Assembly: GCA_036556965.1 (NCBI GenBank)
Contig: DATBIO010000146.1
Span: 1 to 23,943 of the forward strand
DNA length: 23,943 bases
Origin: DATBIO01 sp036556965
GTDB lineage: Bacteria; Acidobacteriota; Vicinamibacteria; Fen-336
Direction: 5' to 3'
Shown here piece after piece: positions 7,257 through 14,725 of the stretch. The notes under the pieces are model-generated. The model saw nothing but the letters and a program-made list of their open reading frames with translations. It was not told the DNA's origin and ran no database searches. Within the stretch, counting starts at the first letter, position 1; the number at the start of each line of letters is the position of its first letter. The translations under genes were made by a program, and so were the position numbers.

Positions 7257-7995
7257 GGGCGCCCTGCTTCGCCACCGCCTCCTGGGCCCTGCGCACCGCC
7301 TCCGGGTCGCCCAGGTAGCGGTGGCCGCGGGGGCGCAGCTCGGGATCGAGGTCGTAGACGAGGGGCACGCCCGTGGGGATGTTGAGGCCGACGATCTCCT
7401 CCTCCCCCACCTGGTCGAGGTGCTTGACCAGGGCGCGCAGGCTGTTGCCGTGGGCGGCGATGAGCACGCGCCGCCCCGCGCGCACCTCGGGCACGATGCG
7501 CTCTTCCCAGTAGGGGAGGAAGCGCGCCACGGTGTCGCGCAGGGACTCCGCCCGCGGGAGCTGCTCCCGGGGGACGTCCGCGTAGCGGCGGTCGCGCGCC
7601 GGGTTCCGCGCGTCGCCCTCGGCAAGGGGCGGAGGCGGCGTGGCATAGCTCCGGCGCCAGACCTTGACCTGCTCTTCCCCGTAGCGCGCGGCCGTCTCCG
7701 CCTTGTCGAGCCCCTGGAGGTCGCCGTAATGCCGCTCGTTCAGGCGCCAGCTCCCGTGCACCGGCAGCCACATCAGGTCCATGCCGTCGAGCACCACCCA
7801 CAGCGTGCGGACGGCACGCTTGAGGAGCGAGGTGAAGGCCACGTCGAAGGTGAAGCCGCCCTCCACGAGCAGGCGGGCCGCCGCGCGCGCCTCCTCCAGC
7901 CCGCGCGGGCTCAGGTCCACGTCCGTCCAGCCCGTGAAGCGGTTCTCGAGGTTCCAGGTGCTCTCCCCGTGGCGCAGGAGGACGAGGGTGGGCAT
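7246..7995 (-). CDS. gpmA: 2,3-bisphosphoglycerate-dependent phosphoglycerate mutase
   Basis: A 249-residue histidine phosphatase-fold enzyme that interconverts 3- and 2-phosphoglycerate in glycolysis and gluconeogenesis in the cytoplasm. The catalytic motif LLRHGESTWNLENRFTGW begins at residue 6, with His9 the phosphorylated residue. LNERHYGDLQGLDKAE carries the conserved acid and His, and AAHGNSLRALVKHL carries the second catalytic His. The length matches the family. The ATG at 7995 puts the RHG motif at the usual distance. A TACACT box seven bases before the ATG suggests a leaderless or near-leaderless transcript. It is divergent from the UDG gene, with only 26 bp between starts. Confidence 0.97.
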   Translation of the reverse strand: MPTLVLLRHGESTWNLENRFTGWTDVDLSPRGLEEARAAARLLVEGGFTFDVAFTSLLKRAVRTLWVVLDGMDLMWLPVHGSWRLNERHYGDLQGLDKAETAARYGEEQVKVWRRSYATPPPPLAEGDARNPARDRRYADVPREQLPRAESLRDTVARFLPYWEERIVPEVRAGRRVLIAAHGNSLRALVKHLDQVGEEEIVGLNIPTGVPLVYDLDPELRPRGHRYLGDPEAVRRAQEAVAKQGARRP

Positions 7996-8002
7996 GGCGA
8001 AG

Positions 8003-8012
8003 AGTGTACAGT
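8003..8012. promoter_or_regulatory. Overlapping divergent -10 boxes (gpmA / UDG)
   Basis: The 26-bp gap between the two divergent starts contains AGTGTACAGT. Read on the minus strand it gives TACACT (8008-8003), 7 nt before the gpmA ATG. On the plus strand it gives TACAGT (8007-8012), 9 nt before the UDG ATG. Both match TAnnnT. The two -10 boxes overlap by two bases around the palindrome TGTACA, the geometry expected of a symmetric bidirectional promoter. No good -35 is visible on the gpmA side. Confidence 0.4.
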
Positions 8013-8021
8013 CACCGCCCC

Positions 8022-8726
8022 ATGGCCGCCCGCGACTCCCTGCGCCGTGTCGAGGCCGAGGTGGTGGCCTGCGAGCGCTGTCCCCGCCTGCGCGCGTGGT
8101 GCCGCGAGGTGGCGCGGGTGAGGGTGCGGCGCTTCCAGGACGAGCGGTACTGGGGCCGGCCCGTGCCGGGCTTCGGCGACGCCCGCGCGCGCCTGCTGGT
8201 GGTGGGCCTGGCCCCCGCCGCCCACGGCGGCAACCGGACCGGCCGCGTGTTCACCGGCGACCGCTCGGGGGACTTCCTCTTCGCGGCCCTCCATCGCGCC
8301 GGCTTCGCCAGCCAGCCGACGTCGGTGGCGCGGGGCGACGGCCTCACCCTCCGCGACTGCTACATCACCGCCGCCGTGAAGTGCGCGCCGCCCCTCAACA
8401 AGCCCACCCCCGCGGAGACGGTGGCCTGCCGGCCCTACCTGGCCCGCGAGTGGGCGCTGCTGCCCGACCTGCGCGCGGTGCTGGCCCTGGGCCGCTTCGC
8501 CCAGGACGCGGTCCTCGGCCTGCTCGGGTCGCTGGGCCGCCGGCCTCCCCGCGGCCGCCTTCCCTTCGGCCACGGGCTGAGCCACGACCTGGGCCACGGC
8601 CTGCGGCTGTTCGCCTCCTTCCATCCGTCGCAGCAGAACACGTTCACGGGCAAGCTGAAGCCGGCCGACCTCGACCGCGTGCTCGGCGCCATTCGCCGCC
8701 ATCTCGCGCGCCCGGCGGCGCAATAA
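8022..8726 (+). CDS. Family 5 (UDGb-type) uracil-DNA glycosylase with 4Fe-4S cluster
   Basis: A 234-residue DNA repair glycosylase that excises uracil, and in this family often other deaminated bases, from DNA. Motif A is GLAPAAHG at residues 62-69, followed by NRTGRVFTGDRSGDFLF. The second active-site motif is FHPSQQNTFTGKL (200-212). Four cysteines, C17, C20, C121 and C136, are placed as expected for the iron-sulfur cluster. GLAPAAHG, rather than the family-4 motif GEAPG, places it in family 5. The ATG at 8022 is preferred to a GTG at 8004, which would sit inside the divergent promoter. The next gene starts 29 bp downstream, so the two may be co-transcribed. Confidence 0.93.
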   Translation: MAARDSLRRVEAEVVACERCPRLRAWCREVARVRVRRFQDERYWGRPVPGFGDARARLLVVGLAPAAHGGNRTGRVFTGDRSGDFLFAALHRAGFASQPTSVARGDGLTLRDCYITAAVKCAPPLNKPTPAETVACRPYLAREWALLPDLRAVLALGRFAQDAVLGLLGSLGRRPPRGRLPFGHGLSHDLGHGLRLFASFHPSQQNTFTGKLKPADLDRVLGAIRRHLARPAAQ

Positions 8727-8755
8727 TCGAGCCGCCTCCGGCGATTGTCCCCGCG

Positions 8756-10108
8756 ATGCTCCCGGCCGCCCGTCTCCCCACGCCGCTGACCCCCGACGCG
8801 GCCGCCGGCGATGGCCGGCGCCTGCTGATGGCGGTGGCCCCCGCCGCGCTGCTGGGGATCGCCCTCGGCCTGGGCAAGGTCGTGCGCGACTGCTCGCTGA
8901 CCTGCAACGTTGGCTTCGAGCTGGCGCCGCTGGGCATCCTGGCCGTGGCCGCGCTCACGGTGCCGTTCGCCTCCTGGGCCCTGCGCCTGGAGGCGCGCCT
9001 GGGCTACCGGAAGTGGCACGCCGCCTGCGCCCTCGCCGCCGCGGGCTGTCTCCTCGCGTTCCGCGCGGCGACCTGGCTGGAGCTGGAGGGCCGGCGCGCG
9101 GCGGAGGCGGCGGGCCGTGCCGCCGACGGCTGGGTCGCGGCCATGCAGTGGACGTACCTGGCCTTCTTCGTCTGGCTCGGAGCGATGGTGGTTCTGCTCG
9201 GCGCCAACGCCGTGGAGCACGTGCACCGGCTCCATGCCGCTCCCGAGCGCCCGCGCCGCCTGGCCGCCGCGGCGGTGGCGGGAGCGGCGGGCGCCCTGGC
9301 CGGCGCCTGGGGAGCGGGCCGCCTCGGCGCCTACATGCTCGGCCCGCTCGGCTGGCGCTACGAGATCGCGCGCGACAACCTGCTCCTGCTCATGGCCGCG
9401 GTGCTGGCCCTCCAGGTCCCGCTGCTCCCCCTCATCGAGCGCCTCGCGCTCCCGCGCGAGGACGGACGCGGAGAGCGCCCACGCCTGCGCGCGGCGCTCG
9501 CCTGGATCCGTGCGGACCCGACCTTCCGCCGGCTGGCCGTCCTGGCCCTGTGCGCGGGCGTGGCCGACACGCTGGGCAAGTACCTGTTCTACTGGCTGGT
9601 CAGCGTGCAGTACCAGCCCTCCAACGGACGTACGCTGTACTTCGCCTCCTTCCACTCCTGGCTCAGCGCGGCCACCCTGGCCATGCTCGCGTTCGGGACG
9701 CCGCGGCTGGTCGCCCGCATCGGGCCCGCCCTGGCCCTGGCCGCCCTGCCCTTCGCCCTGGCCGCGGGCACGGCCGCCCTCCTCGCCGTGACCCTCCTGG
9801 CCGTCATGTACGTCGTGCGCGTGGTGGAGGCGGCGGTGCGCGACGCCCTCTACTCCCCCGCGCTCGACCACGTCGTGGCGGGGGCGGACGAGGAGCGCCA
9901 CCAGGCGGTACGGCCGCTGCTGAACGGGCTCCTGCCGCGTCTGGGCGAGGGGACGGGGGCCGTGGCCGTGCTGGGCCTCAACTTCGGCCTGGGGATCGAG
10001 CTGCGGACGATGCTGCTCGTCTACCTCCTCGTCCTCGTCGCCTGGCTGGCCGCGGTGGCCCGCGTCCGCTCCATGCCCACGGCTGTGACGGTCGCCGGAC
10101 CGTCATAG
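8756..10108 (+). CDS. Multi-pass membrane transporter, MFS or ADP/ATP-carrier-like
   Basis: A 450-residue integral membrane protein with about eleven or twelve hydrophobic segments between residue 24 and the C-terminus. A central cytoplasmic loop (ERLALPREDGRGERPRLR) splits it into two halves, as in major facilitator proteins. The segment VVRVVEAAVRDALYSPALDHVVAGADEERHQAVRPLLNGLLPRLGE recalls the loop in bacterial nucleotide-carrier (TLC) homologues that reads like LR...LY.P...E.K.KAK..ID. That suggests a distant member of the group, but neither substrate nor direction can be read. There is no obvious Shine-Dalgarno. The ATG at 8756 is the first good start, 29 bp after the UDG stop. A hairpin ends the gene. 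Confidence 0.6.
   Translation: MLPAARLPTPLTPDAAAGDGRRLLMAVAPAALLGIALGLGKVVRDCSLTCNVGFELAPLGILAVAALTVPFASWALRLEARLGYRKWHAACALAAAGCLLAFRAATWLELEGRRAAEAAGRAADGWVAAMQWTYLAFFVWLGAMVVLLGANAVEHVHRLHAAPERPRRLAAAAVAGAAGALAGAWGAGRLGAYMLGPLGWRYEIARDNLLLLMAAVLALQVPLLPLIERLALPREDGRGERPRLRAALAWIRADPTFRRLAVLALCAGVADTLGKYLFYWLVSVQYQPSNGRTLYFASFHSWLSAATLAMLAFGTPRLVARIGPALALAALPFALAAGTAALLAVTLLAVMYVVRVVEAAVRDALYSPALDHVVAGADEERHQAVRPLLNGLLPRLGEGTGAVAVLGLNFGLGIELRTMLLVYLLVLVAWLAAVARVRSMPTAVTVAGPS
10086..10105 (+). terminator. Hairpin inside the last codons of the transporter-like gene
   Basis: TGACGGTC (10086-10093) pairs perfectly with GACCGTCA (10098-10105) around the loop GCCG, immediately before the TAG stop. 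No T tract follows. It could be a weak intrinsic terminator or a 3'-end stabilising stem. Confidence 0.35.
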
Positions 10109-10163
10109 CGCCGCGAAACCGCCCCCCTTCGCCGTCGTCAATGTCCAAGGGCGGGGGTGGACC

Positions 10164-10892
10164 TTGATCATCCTGGTCGTGTCGTGCGCGGCGGCCGCCA
10201 TGATGGCGGTGGAGGCGGCGAGAGGAGCGCGGCGCTGGCCCGAGGTGGCCGGGTGGTGGGCGCGGGCCACGGCCCTGAGCGCCGTGCAGACGGGCGTGGT
10301 CCTCCTCGCCGGCCTGACCTGGGAGCGCTGGATGCGCGCGCACCGCGTGTGGTCCGCGGACACCCTGGGTGCGCCGTGGGGCGCGCTGCTGGGTTACGTG
10401 GTCCTCACCTTCGTCTATTACTGGTGGCACCGCGCGCGCCACGCCTCCGACCTCCTCTGGCGCTACCTGCACCAGGTCCACCACAGCCCCCAGCGCCTCG
10501 AGGTCCTGACCAGCTTCTACAAGCACCCGCTGGAGATCCTGGCCAACGGCCTGCTCTCCAGCAGCGTGCTCTTCCTCGGGCTGGGCCTCGACGTCCGCGC
10601 CGCGGCGGGGGCGGTGGCGCTCAGCGGCCTGGCCGAGCTCGTCTACCACTGGAACGTGCGCACGCCGCACTGGCTGGGCTACGTCTTCCAGCGCCCGGAG
10701 AGCCACTGCGTGCACCACCAGGAAGGCCTCCACGCCTACAACTACTCCGACCTCCCGCTGTGGGACATGCTCTTCGGCACCTTCCGCAACCCGCGGCGCT
10801 GGGAAGCGCGTTGCGGCTTCGGGGAGGCCGAGCACCGCCTGGGCGAGATGCTGCGCGGGCGCGCCGTGCCCGCCGCGGAGGCCGCGGCGTGA
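10164..10892 (+). CDS. Fatty acid hydroxylase/sterol desaturase family di-iron membrane protein
   Basis: A 242-residue membrane enzyme of the FA_hydroxylase superfamily. The expected histidine clusters are all present: HRARH (89-93), HQVHH (103-107) and HCVHH (181-185), with further His at 121, 162 and 190. These bind the di-iron centre that uses O2 to hydroxylate or desaturate a lipid, sterol or similar hydrophobic substrate. There are about four membrane segments. The substrate is unknown. The start is taken as TTG at 10164: a G run at 10153-10157 gives a Shine-Dalgarno-like site, and it adds a first membrane helix. ATG at 10200 is the alternative. The stop overlaps the next gene's GTG (GTGA), so translation is probably coupled to the two downstream membrane proteins. 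Confidence 0.85.
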   Translation: MIILVVSCAAAAMMAVEAARGARRWPEVAGWWARATALSAVQTGVVLLAGLTWERWMRAHRVWSADTLGAPWGALLGYVVLTFVYYWWHRARHASDLLWRYLHQVHHSPQRLEVLTSFYKHPLEILANGLLSSSVLFLGLGLDVRAAAGAVALSGLAELVYHWNVRTPHWLGYVFQRPESHCVHHQEGLHAYNYSDLPLWDMLFGTFRNPRRWEARCGFGEAEHRLGEMLRGRAVPAAEAAA

Positions 10893-11386
10893 AGACGGAG
10901 CGCGCGGCCAGGGTCCTGCTGGCCGTGGGGCTGTTGCAGATGGCGGGGGACGCCCTCGGCATCCTGCCCCTCAAGGCGGTGGGGGCGGCCACCGCCGCCT
11001 CGCCCGCGCCGCGGGTGTTCACGGCCTGGCGCGGGCTGGAGGCGTTCTCGACGCGCTTCGCCCTGGAATGGCTGGACCGGCGCACGGGCTGGCGGGCGCT
11101 GGAGCTGGACCCGGAGACGGCGGCGCGGCTGCGCGGGCCCTACAACCGGCGCAACGTGTACGGCGCCGTGCTCGCCGCGGGCCCGGTGCTGGCCAGCGAT
11201 CCCCTGCTCAAGCCGATGTTCGAGGCGGTGGTCGCGCATGCGCTGTGCGGCGAGGCCCCCCTCCTGCGCGAGCTGGGCGCCGACCCCGACCCCGCGGCGG
11301 CGCCGCGCGTGCGCTACGTGCCCCGCGCCGGCACCGCGCGGGACCTCCCCCTGCGCATCGTCGCGCCCTGCGCGTCCGCGTCGTGA
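10889..11386 (+). CDS. 165-residue membrane-anchored protein of unknown function
   Basis: I do not recognise this protein. It has an N-terminal hydrophobic segment (residues 7-35), then a soluble part with TAWRGLEAFSTRFALEWLDRRTGW and GPYNRRNVYGAVLAAGPVLASDPLLKPMFEAVVAHALCGE. The second stretch, hydrophobic in part, may be a second membrane or amphipathic segment. Two Cys (120, 161) are present. It starts with GTG overlapping the hydroxylase stop and ends with TGA overlapping the GTG of the HTTM-DCC gene, so it is held between them by two GTGA junctions. Codon use is like its neighbours and no shadow frame is equally convincing. A partner or subunit role in the membrane module is an inference. 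Confidence 0.7.
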   Translation: MKTERAARVLLAVGLLQMAGDALGILPLKAVGAATAASPAPRVFTAWRGLEAFSTRFALEWLDRRTGWRALELDPETAARLRGPYNRRNVYGAVLAAGPVLASDPLLKPMFEAVVAHALCGEAPLLRELGADPDPAAAPRVRYVPRAGTARDLPLRIVAPCASAS

Positions 11387-12630
11387 GCCACGGCTGGACG
11401 GGCGGGCAGTACAGCGTGTTCCGCGCCGTCTTCGGCGCCTACCTCGCCGTGCACTTCGCCCAGCTCGTGCCCTGGGCCGCCGAGCTGTTCTCGAGCGTGG
11501 GCGCCGTCCCCGAGGCGCGGCTGAGCCCGCTGGCCTTCCTCTTCCCCAACGTGCTGGCCGTGGCCGACGATCCCCTCTTCGTCACGGCCTTCGCCGCCGG
11601 CGCCGCCGCGCTGAGCGTGGCCTTCGCCGTGGGCTGGGGGGACCGCTGGGCGGCGGCCGGCCTCTGGTACGCGTGGGCCTGCCTCTTCGGCCGCAACCCG
11701 CTCATCGGGAACCCGGGCCTGCCCTACGTGGGCTGGCTCCTCCTGGCCCACACCCTGCTCCCGCGCGGGCCCTACGGCTCGCGGGCGGCGCGGGCCGCGC
11801 GTGACGCCGGGGCCACCTGGCGCATGCCGGAGAGCGTGTTCCGCGCGGCCTGGATCGTGATGGCCGTCGGCTACACGTACAGCGGCCTCACCAAGCTCGC
11901 CAGCCCGTCGTGGCTCGACGGCAGCGCGCTGCGCCACGTGCTCGAGAACCCGCTCGCGCGGCCGGGCGCGCTGCGCGACCTCCTCCTGGCCCTGCCCGCG
12001 CCCGCCCTGGGCGTGCTCACCTGGGGCACCCTGGCCCTGGAGATCGCCTTCGCGCCCCTGAGCCTGGCGGCCCGCGCACGCCGCTGGCTGTGGGCGGCCA
12101 TGCTCGCCCTCCACCTGGGCCTCATCGCCCTGGTGGACTTCGCCGACCTGAGCCTGGGCATGGTGATGCTGCACCTGTTCACCTTCGATCCCGCCTGGGT
12201 GCCGGGGCGCCGGCGCGCGGACGACGCGCCCGACCTCGTCTTCTACGACGGCGCCTGCGGCCTCTGCCACGGCACCGTGCGCTTCCTGGCCGCGGAGGAC
12301 GGCGGCGGCCGCGCCTTCCGCTTCGCGCCGCTGGGCGGCGCGCGCTTCCGCGCCGCGCTCAGCGAGCGCGCGCGGGCCGCGCTGCCCGACAGCCTGGTGG
12401 TCCTCACCTCCGACGAGCGCGTGTTCACCCGCTCCGACGCCGTGGCCCACCTGCTGGGCCGCCTGGGCGGGCTGTGGCGGGTGGTGGGCGGCGCGCTCTC
12501 CCTCTGCCCGCGCCCGTGGCGCGACCTCGGCTACGACCTGGCGGCGGCGGCGCGCCGGCGCCTGGCCGCGCCGGTGGGGGTGGCCTGCCCCGTGCTTCCG
12601 CCCTTCCTGCGCGCGCGCTTCGAGGCCTAG
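11383..12630 (+). CDS. HTTM membrane domain fused to DCC (DUF393) thiol-disulfide domain
   Basis: A 415-residue two-domain protein. Residues 1 to about 270 form an HTTM domain, homologous to the membrane part of vitamin K-dependent gamma-carboxylase. It has several hydrophobic helices and the typical GYTYSGLTKLASPSWLDGSALRHVL stretch. From residue 284 a DCC/DUF393 domain begins with DLVFYDGACGLCHGTVRFL, carrying CGLC at 292-295, and continues to about 395. The DCC fold is thioredoxin-like, and its CxxC suggests thiol-disulfide exchange. HTTM and DCC genes are often neighbours; here they form one polypeptide. The GTG start overlaps the previous stop. Substrate and electron partner are unknown. 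Genuine vitamin K-dependent carboxylation is not supported. Confidence 0.85.
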   Translation: MSHGWTGGQYSVFRAVFGAYLAVHFAQLVPWAAELFSSVGAVPEARLSPLAFLFPNVLAVADDPLFVTAFAAGAAALSVAFAVGWGDRWAAAGLWYAWACLFGRNPLIGNPGLPYVGWLLLAHTLLPRGPYGSRAARAARDAGATWRMPESVFRAAWIVMAVGYTYSGLTKLASPSWLDGSALRHVLENPLARPGALRDLLLALPAPALGVLTWGTLALEIAFAPLSLAARARRWLWAAMLALHLGLIALVDFADLSLGMVMLHLFTFDPAWVPGRRRADDAPDLVFYDGACGLCHGTVRFLAAEDGGGRAFRFAPLGGARFRAALSERARAALPDSLVVLTSDERVFTRSDAVAHLLGRLGGLWRVVGGALSLCPRPWRDLGYDLAAAARRRLAAPVGVACPVLPPFLRARFEA

Positions 12631-12654
12631 CGCCCCGGCGGCGAATCCGGGCGC
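12630..12654 (+). terminator. Hairpin after the HTTM-DCC gene
   Basis: GCGCC-C-CCGG (12630-12638) pairs with CCGGGCGC (12647-12654) with one bulged C and an eight-base loop. It begins at the last base of the TAG stop. No T run follows. It may mark the 3' end of the hydroxylase/165-aa/HTTM-DCC transcript. Confidence 0.35.
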
Positions 12655-12680
12655 GGCCGGCTGGTGGCAGCATACGCGCC

Positions 12681-14717
12681 ATGAGATCCCGCTTCCTGCT
12701 CGTCCCCGCGCTGGCCCTGCTCGCCCATGACGCGGCGCTCGGCGCCGAGGCGCCCCCGCTGATCGCGCCGGAGGTGGCGCGCGCGCTGGCCTCGGAAGTC
12801 TCCGGCGAGTCGGCCAAACGCAACCTGGAGGCGCTGGTCGGGCACCACCGCATGCGCGGTTCGCGTGGCTTCCGCGCGGCGGCCGACCACGTGGCCGCGC
12901 AGCTCCGCGCCTACGGCCTGGCGCAGGTCGAGGTCCTGAGCTTCCCCGCCGACGGGACGCAGTTCTACGGCACGCAGAGGGCGCGCCCGGCCTGGGACGC
13001 CGAGTTCGCGGAGCTGTGGGAGATGGACGGCGAGGGCCGGCCGCGGACCCGCCTGGCGAGCTGGGAGTCCATGCCCCTGTCCGTCGCCCAGGACAGTGCG
13101 AGCGCGGACGTATTGGCGGACCTGGTCGACGTGGGCGACGGCACCCGTGAGGCCGACTACGAGGGCAAGGAGGTGCGGGGACGGATCGTGCTGACCGCTT
13201 CCCAGCCCTCCGCGGTGGAAAGGCTCGCCGTGGCGGCCCGGGGCGCCGCGGGCATCGTCAGCTACGCACAGAACCAGCGCACGGCCTGGTGGGGCGAGGA
13301 CGAGAACCTGCTCCGCTGGGGACACCTCGACAGCTTCCCGCAGGTGCCGACCTTCGCCTTCATGGTGACGCCGAAGCAGGCCCGCGAGTGGAAGTCGCGG
13401 CTGGCCCGGGGCGAGCGAGTGCCGCTGCACGCGGTGGTGAAGGCGGGCCGCCACCCCGGCTCGTACGACGTCGTCACCGCGCTCGTCCCGGGCGCCGACC
13501 CCGCACGCCGCGCCGAGGAGATCGTCTTCAGCTGCCACCTCGACCACCCGCGCCCCGGCGCCAACGACAACGCGAGCGGCTGCGCGGCGATCCTGGAGGT
13601 CGCGCGCGCGCTCGCCAAGCTCGTGGGCGAAGGACGCATCTCCCCGCCCGCGCGAACGCTGCGCTTCGTGTGGCCGCCCGAGATCGAGGGCACGCTCGCC
13701 CTCCTGAACGGGCGCCCGGAGCTGGCCGCCCGCATCAAGGCGGCCATCCACCTCGACATGGTGGGCGGCGGACCGGCGACCAAGGCCGTCTTCCACGTCA
13801 CGCGCGGTCCCGCCAGCCTGCCTTCCTTCGCCTACGACGTGGCGGAGGCGCTGGGCGAGTTCGTGAACCGCGAGACGGACGCCTTCGCCGCCGGGCGGCC
13901 CGCGGACTACCCGCTCGCCGCGCGCGAAGGCGGCAAGGAGGGCCTGGGCGCGCGGATGGTCGAGCTGTCGCTCGGCAGCGACCACCAGGTCTACTCGGAC
14001 TCGTCGTTCGGGATCCCCGCGATCTACTTCAACGACTGGCCCGACCGCTACATCCACACGAACTTCGACACCTCGGCCAACATCGACGCCACCAAGCTCC
14101 AGCGCGCCGCCTTCCTGGCCGCGTCCGCGGGATACGTCCTGGCGGGGGCGGGCCCGGCCAACGTGGCCGCGCTGTGGGAGAACGTGCGCGCGCGCAGCCT
14201 GCGCCGGGCGGCCACCCTGCTCGAGCGCGCGGGCGGCCTCCCCGTCGCGGAGGCGGCGGCCCTCGTGCGCTTCCAGCGCTGGTACGAGCGCGCGATGGTG
14301 GACTCGCTGGAGCGCTTCGCGCCCGTGCCCGCGGCACTGCGCGCCCGGGCCGAGGCGCACCTGGCGGTGCTCGACCGCCTCTGGACCGTGCCCGCGCCGC
14401 TGCCCGCCGCCGTCGGCCCCGGCTCCGTGGTCTACGCGCGCAACCCCTCCGTGAAGGGAACCGTCTCCGCTTTCGGCTACGAGTACCTCGACGACCACCA
14501 CCCCCGGGCGGCCGCGCTCCGGCTCCCCGCCTTCACGGGCCTGCGCGGCGGCGGCGGCGACTACGCCTACGAGGCGCTGAACCTGGTGGACGGCCGGCGC
14601 AGCGCCGCCGAGATCCGCGATGCCCTGTCCGCCATCTACGGGCCGGTCCCCCTCGAGCTCGTCGCCGAGTACCTGCAGGCGCTGCGCGAAGCCGGCCTCA
14701 CGGTGCAGGGTCGGTGA
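12681..14717 (+). CDS. Secreted M28-family metallopeptidase with C-terminal helical domain
   Basis: A 678-residue exported zinc aminopeptidase-like protein. The signal peptide is MRSRFLLVPALALLAHDAALGAEA. Residues around 130-270 look like a PA-type insert. The M28 zinc site follows: H286-x-D288, D296 in GANDNASG, E334 in WPPEIEG, D359 in HLDMVGG and H459 in YIHTNFDT. The usual acidic pair reads E-I-E instead of E-E, as I recall for this M28 branch, so its second acid is uncertain. The C-terminal 56 residues (from about 623) read ALNLVDGRRSAAEIRDALSA, like a PqqD/winged-helix-type small domain. Likely substrates are periplasmic or external peptides. It lies 50 bp after the HTTM-DCC hairpin, so it may be independently transcribed. 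Confidence 0.85.
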   Translation: MRSRFLLVPALALLAHDAALGAEAPPLIAPEVARALASEVSGESAKRNLEALVGHHRMRGSRGFRAAADHVAAQLRAYGLAQVEVLSFPADGTQFYGTQRARPAWDAEFAELWEMDGEGRPRTRLASWESMPLSVAQDSASADVLADLVDVGDGTREADYEGKEVRGRIVLTASQPSAVERLAVAARGAAGIVSYAQNQRTAWWGEDENLLRWGHLDSFPQVPTFAFMVTPKQAREWKSRLARGERVPLHAVVKAGRHPGSYDVVTALVPGADPARRAEEIVFSCHLDHPRPGANDNASGCAAILEVARALAKLVGEGRISPPARTLRFVWPPEIEGTLALLNGRPELAARIKAAIHLDMVGGGPATKAVFHVTRGPASLPSFAYDVAEALGEFVNRETDAFAAGRPADYPLAAREGGKEGLGARMVELSLGSDHQVYSDSSFGIPAIYFNDWPDRYIHTNFDTSANIDATKLQRAAFLAASAGYVLAGAGPANVAALWENVRARSLRRAATLLERAGGLPVAEAAALVRFQRWYERAMVDSLERFAPVPAALRARAEAHLAVLDRLWTVPAPLPAAVGPGSVVYARNPSVKGTVSAFGYEYLDDHHPRAAALRLPAFTGLRGGGGDYAYEALNLVDGRRSAAEIRDALSAIYGPVPLELVAEYLQALREAGLTVQGR

Positions 14718-14725
14718 GCTAGCTC
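14716..14725. repeat. Ten-base palindrome over two convergent stops
   Basis: GAGCTAGCTC is a perfect palindrome spanning the end of the M28 TGA and the TAG of the minus-strand ligase; the two stops are 1 bp apart. It has no loop, so it is not a terminator hairpin. Confidence 0.4.

Noticed and set aside
10141..10164. ATG at 10141 as a start for a short peptide or the hydroxylase
   Set aside because: It is out of frame with the hydroxylase and gives only a short Gly-rich peptide.
11383..12630. True vitamin K-dependent gamma-carboxylase
   Set aside because: Only the HTTM membrane part resembles it; no evidence of a glutamate-carboxylation substrate or the rest of the enzyme.
12627..14501. A long open frame antisense to the M28 gene
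   Set aside because: It has no domain, and the peptidase frame has a complete zinc site.
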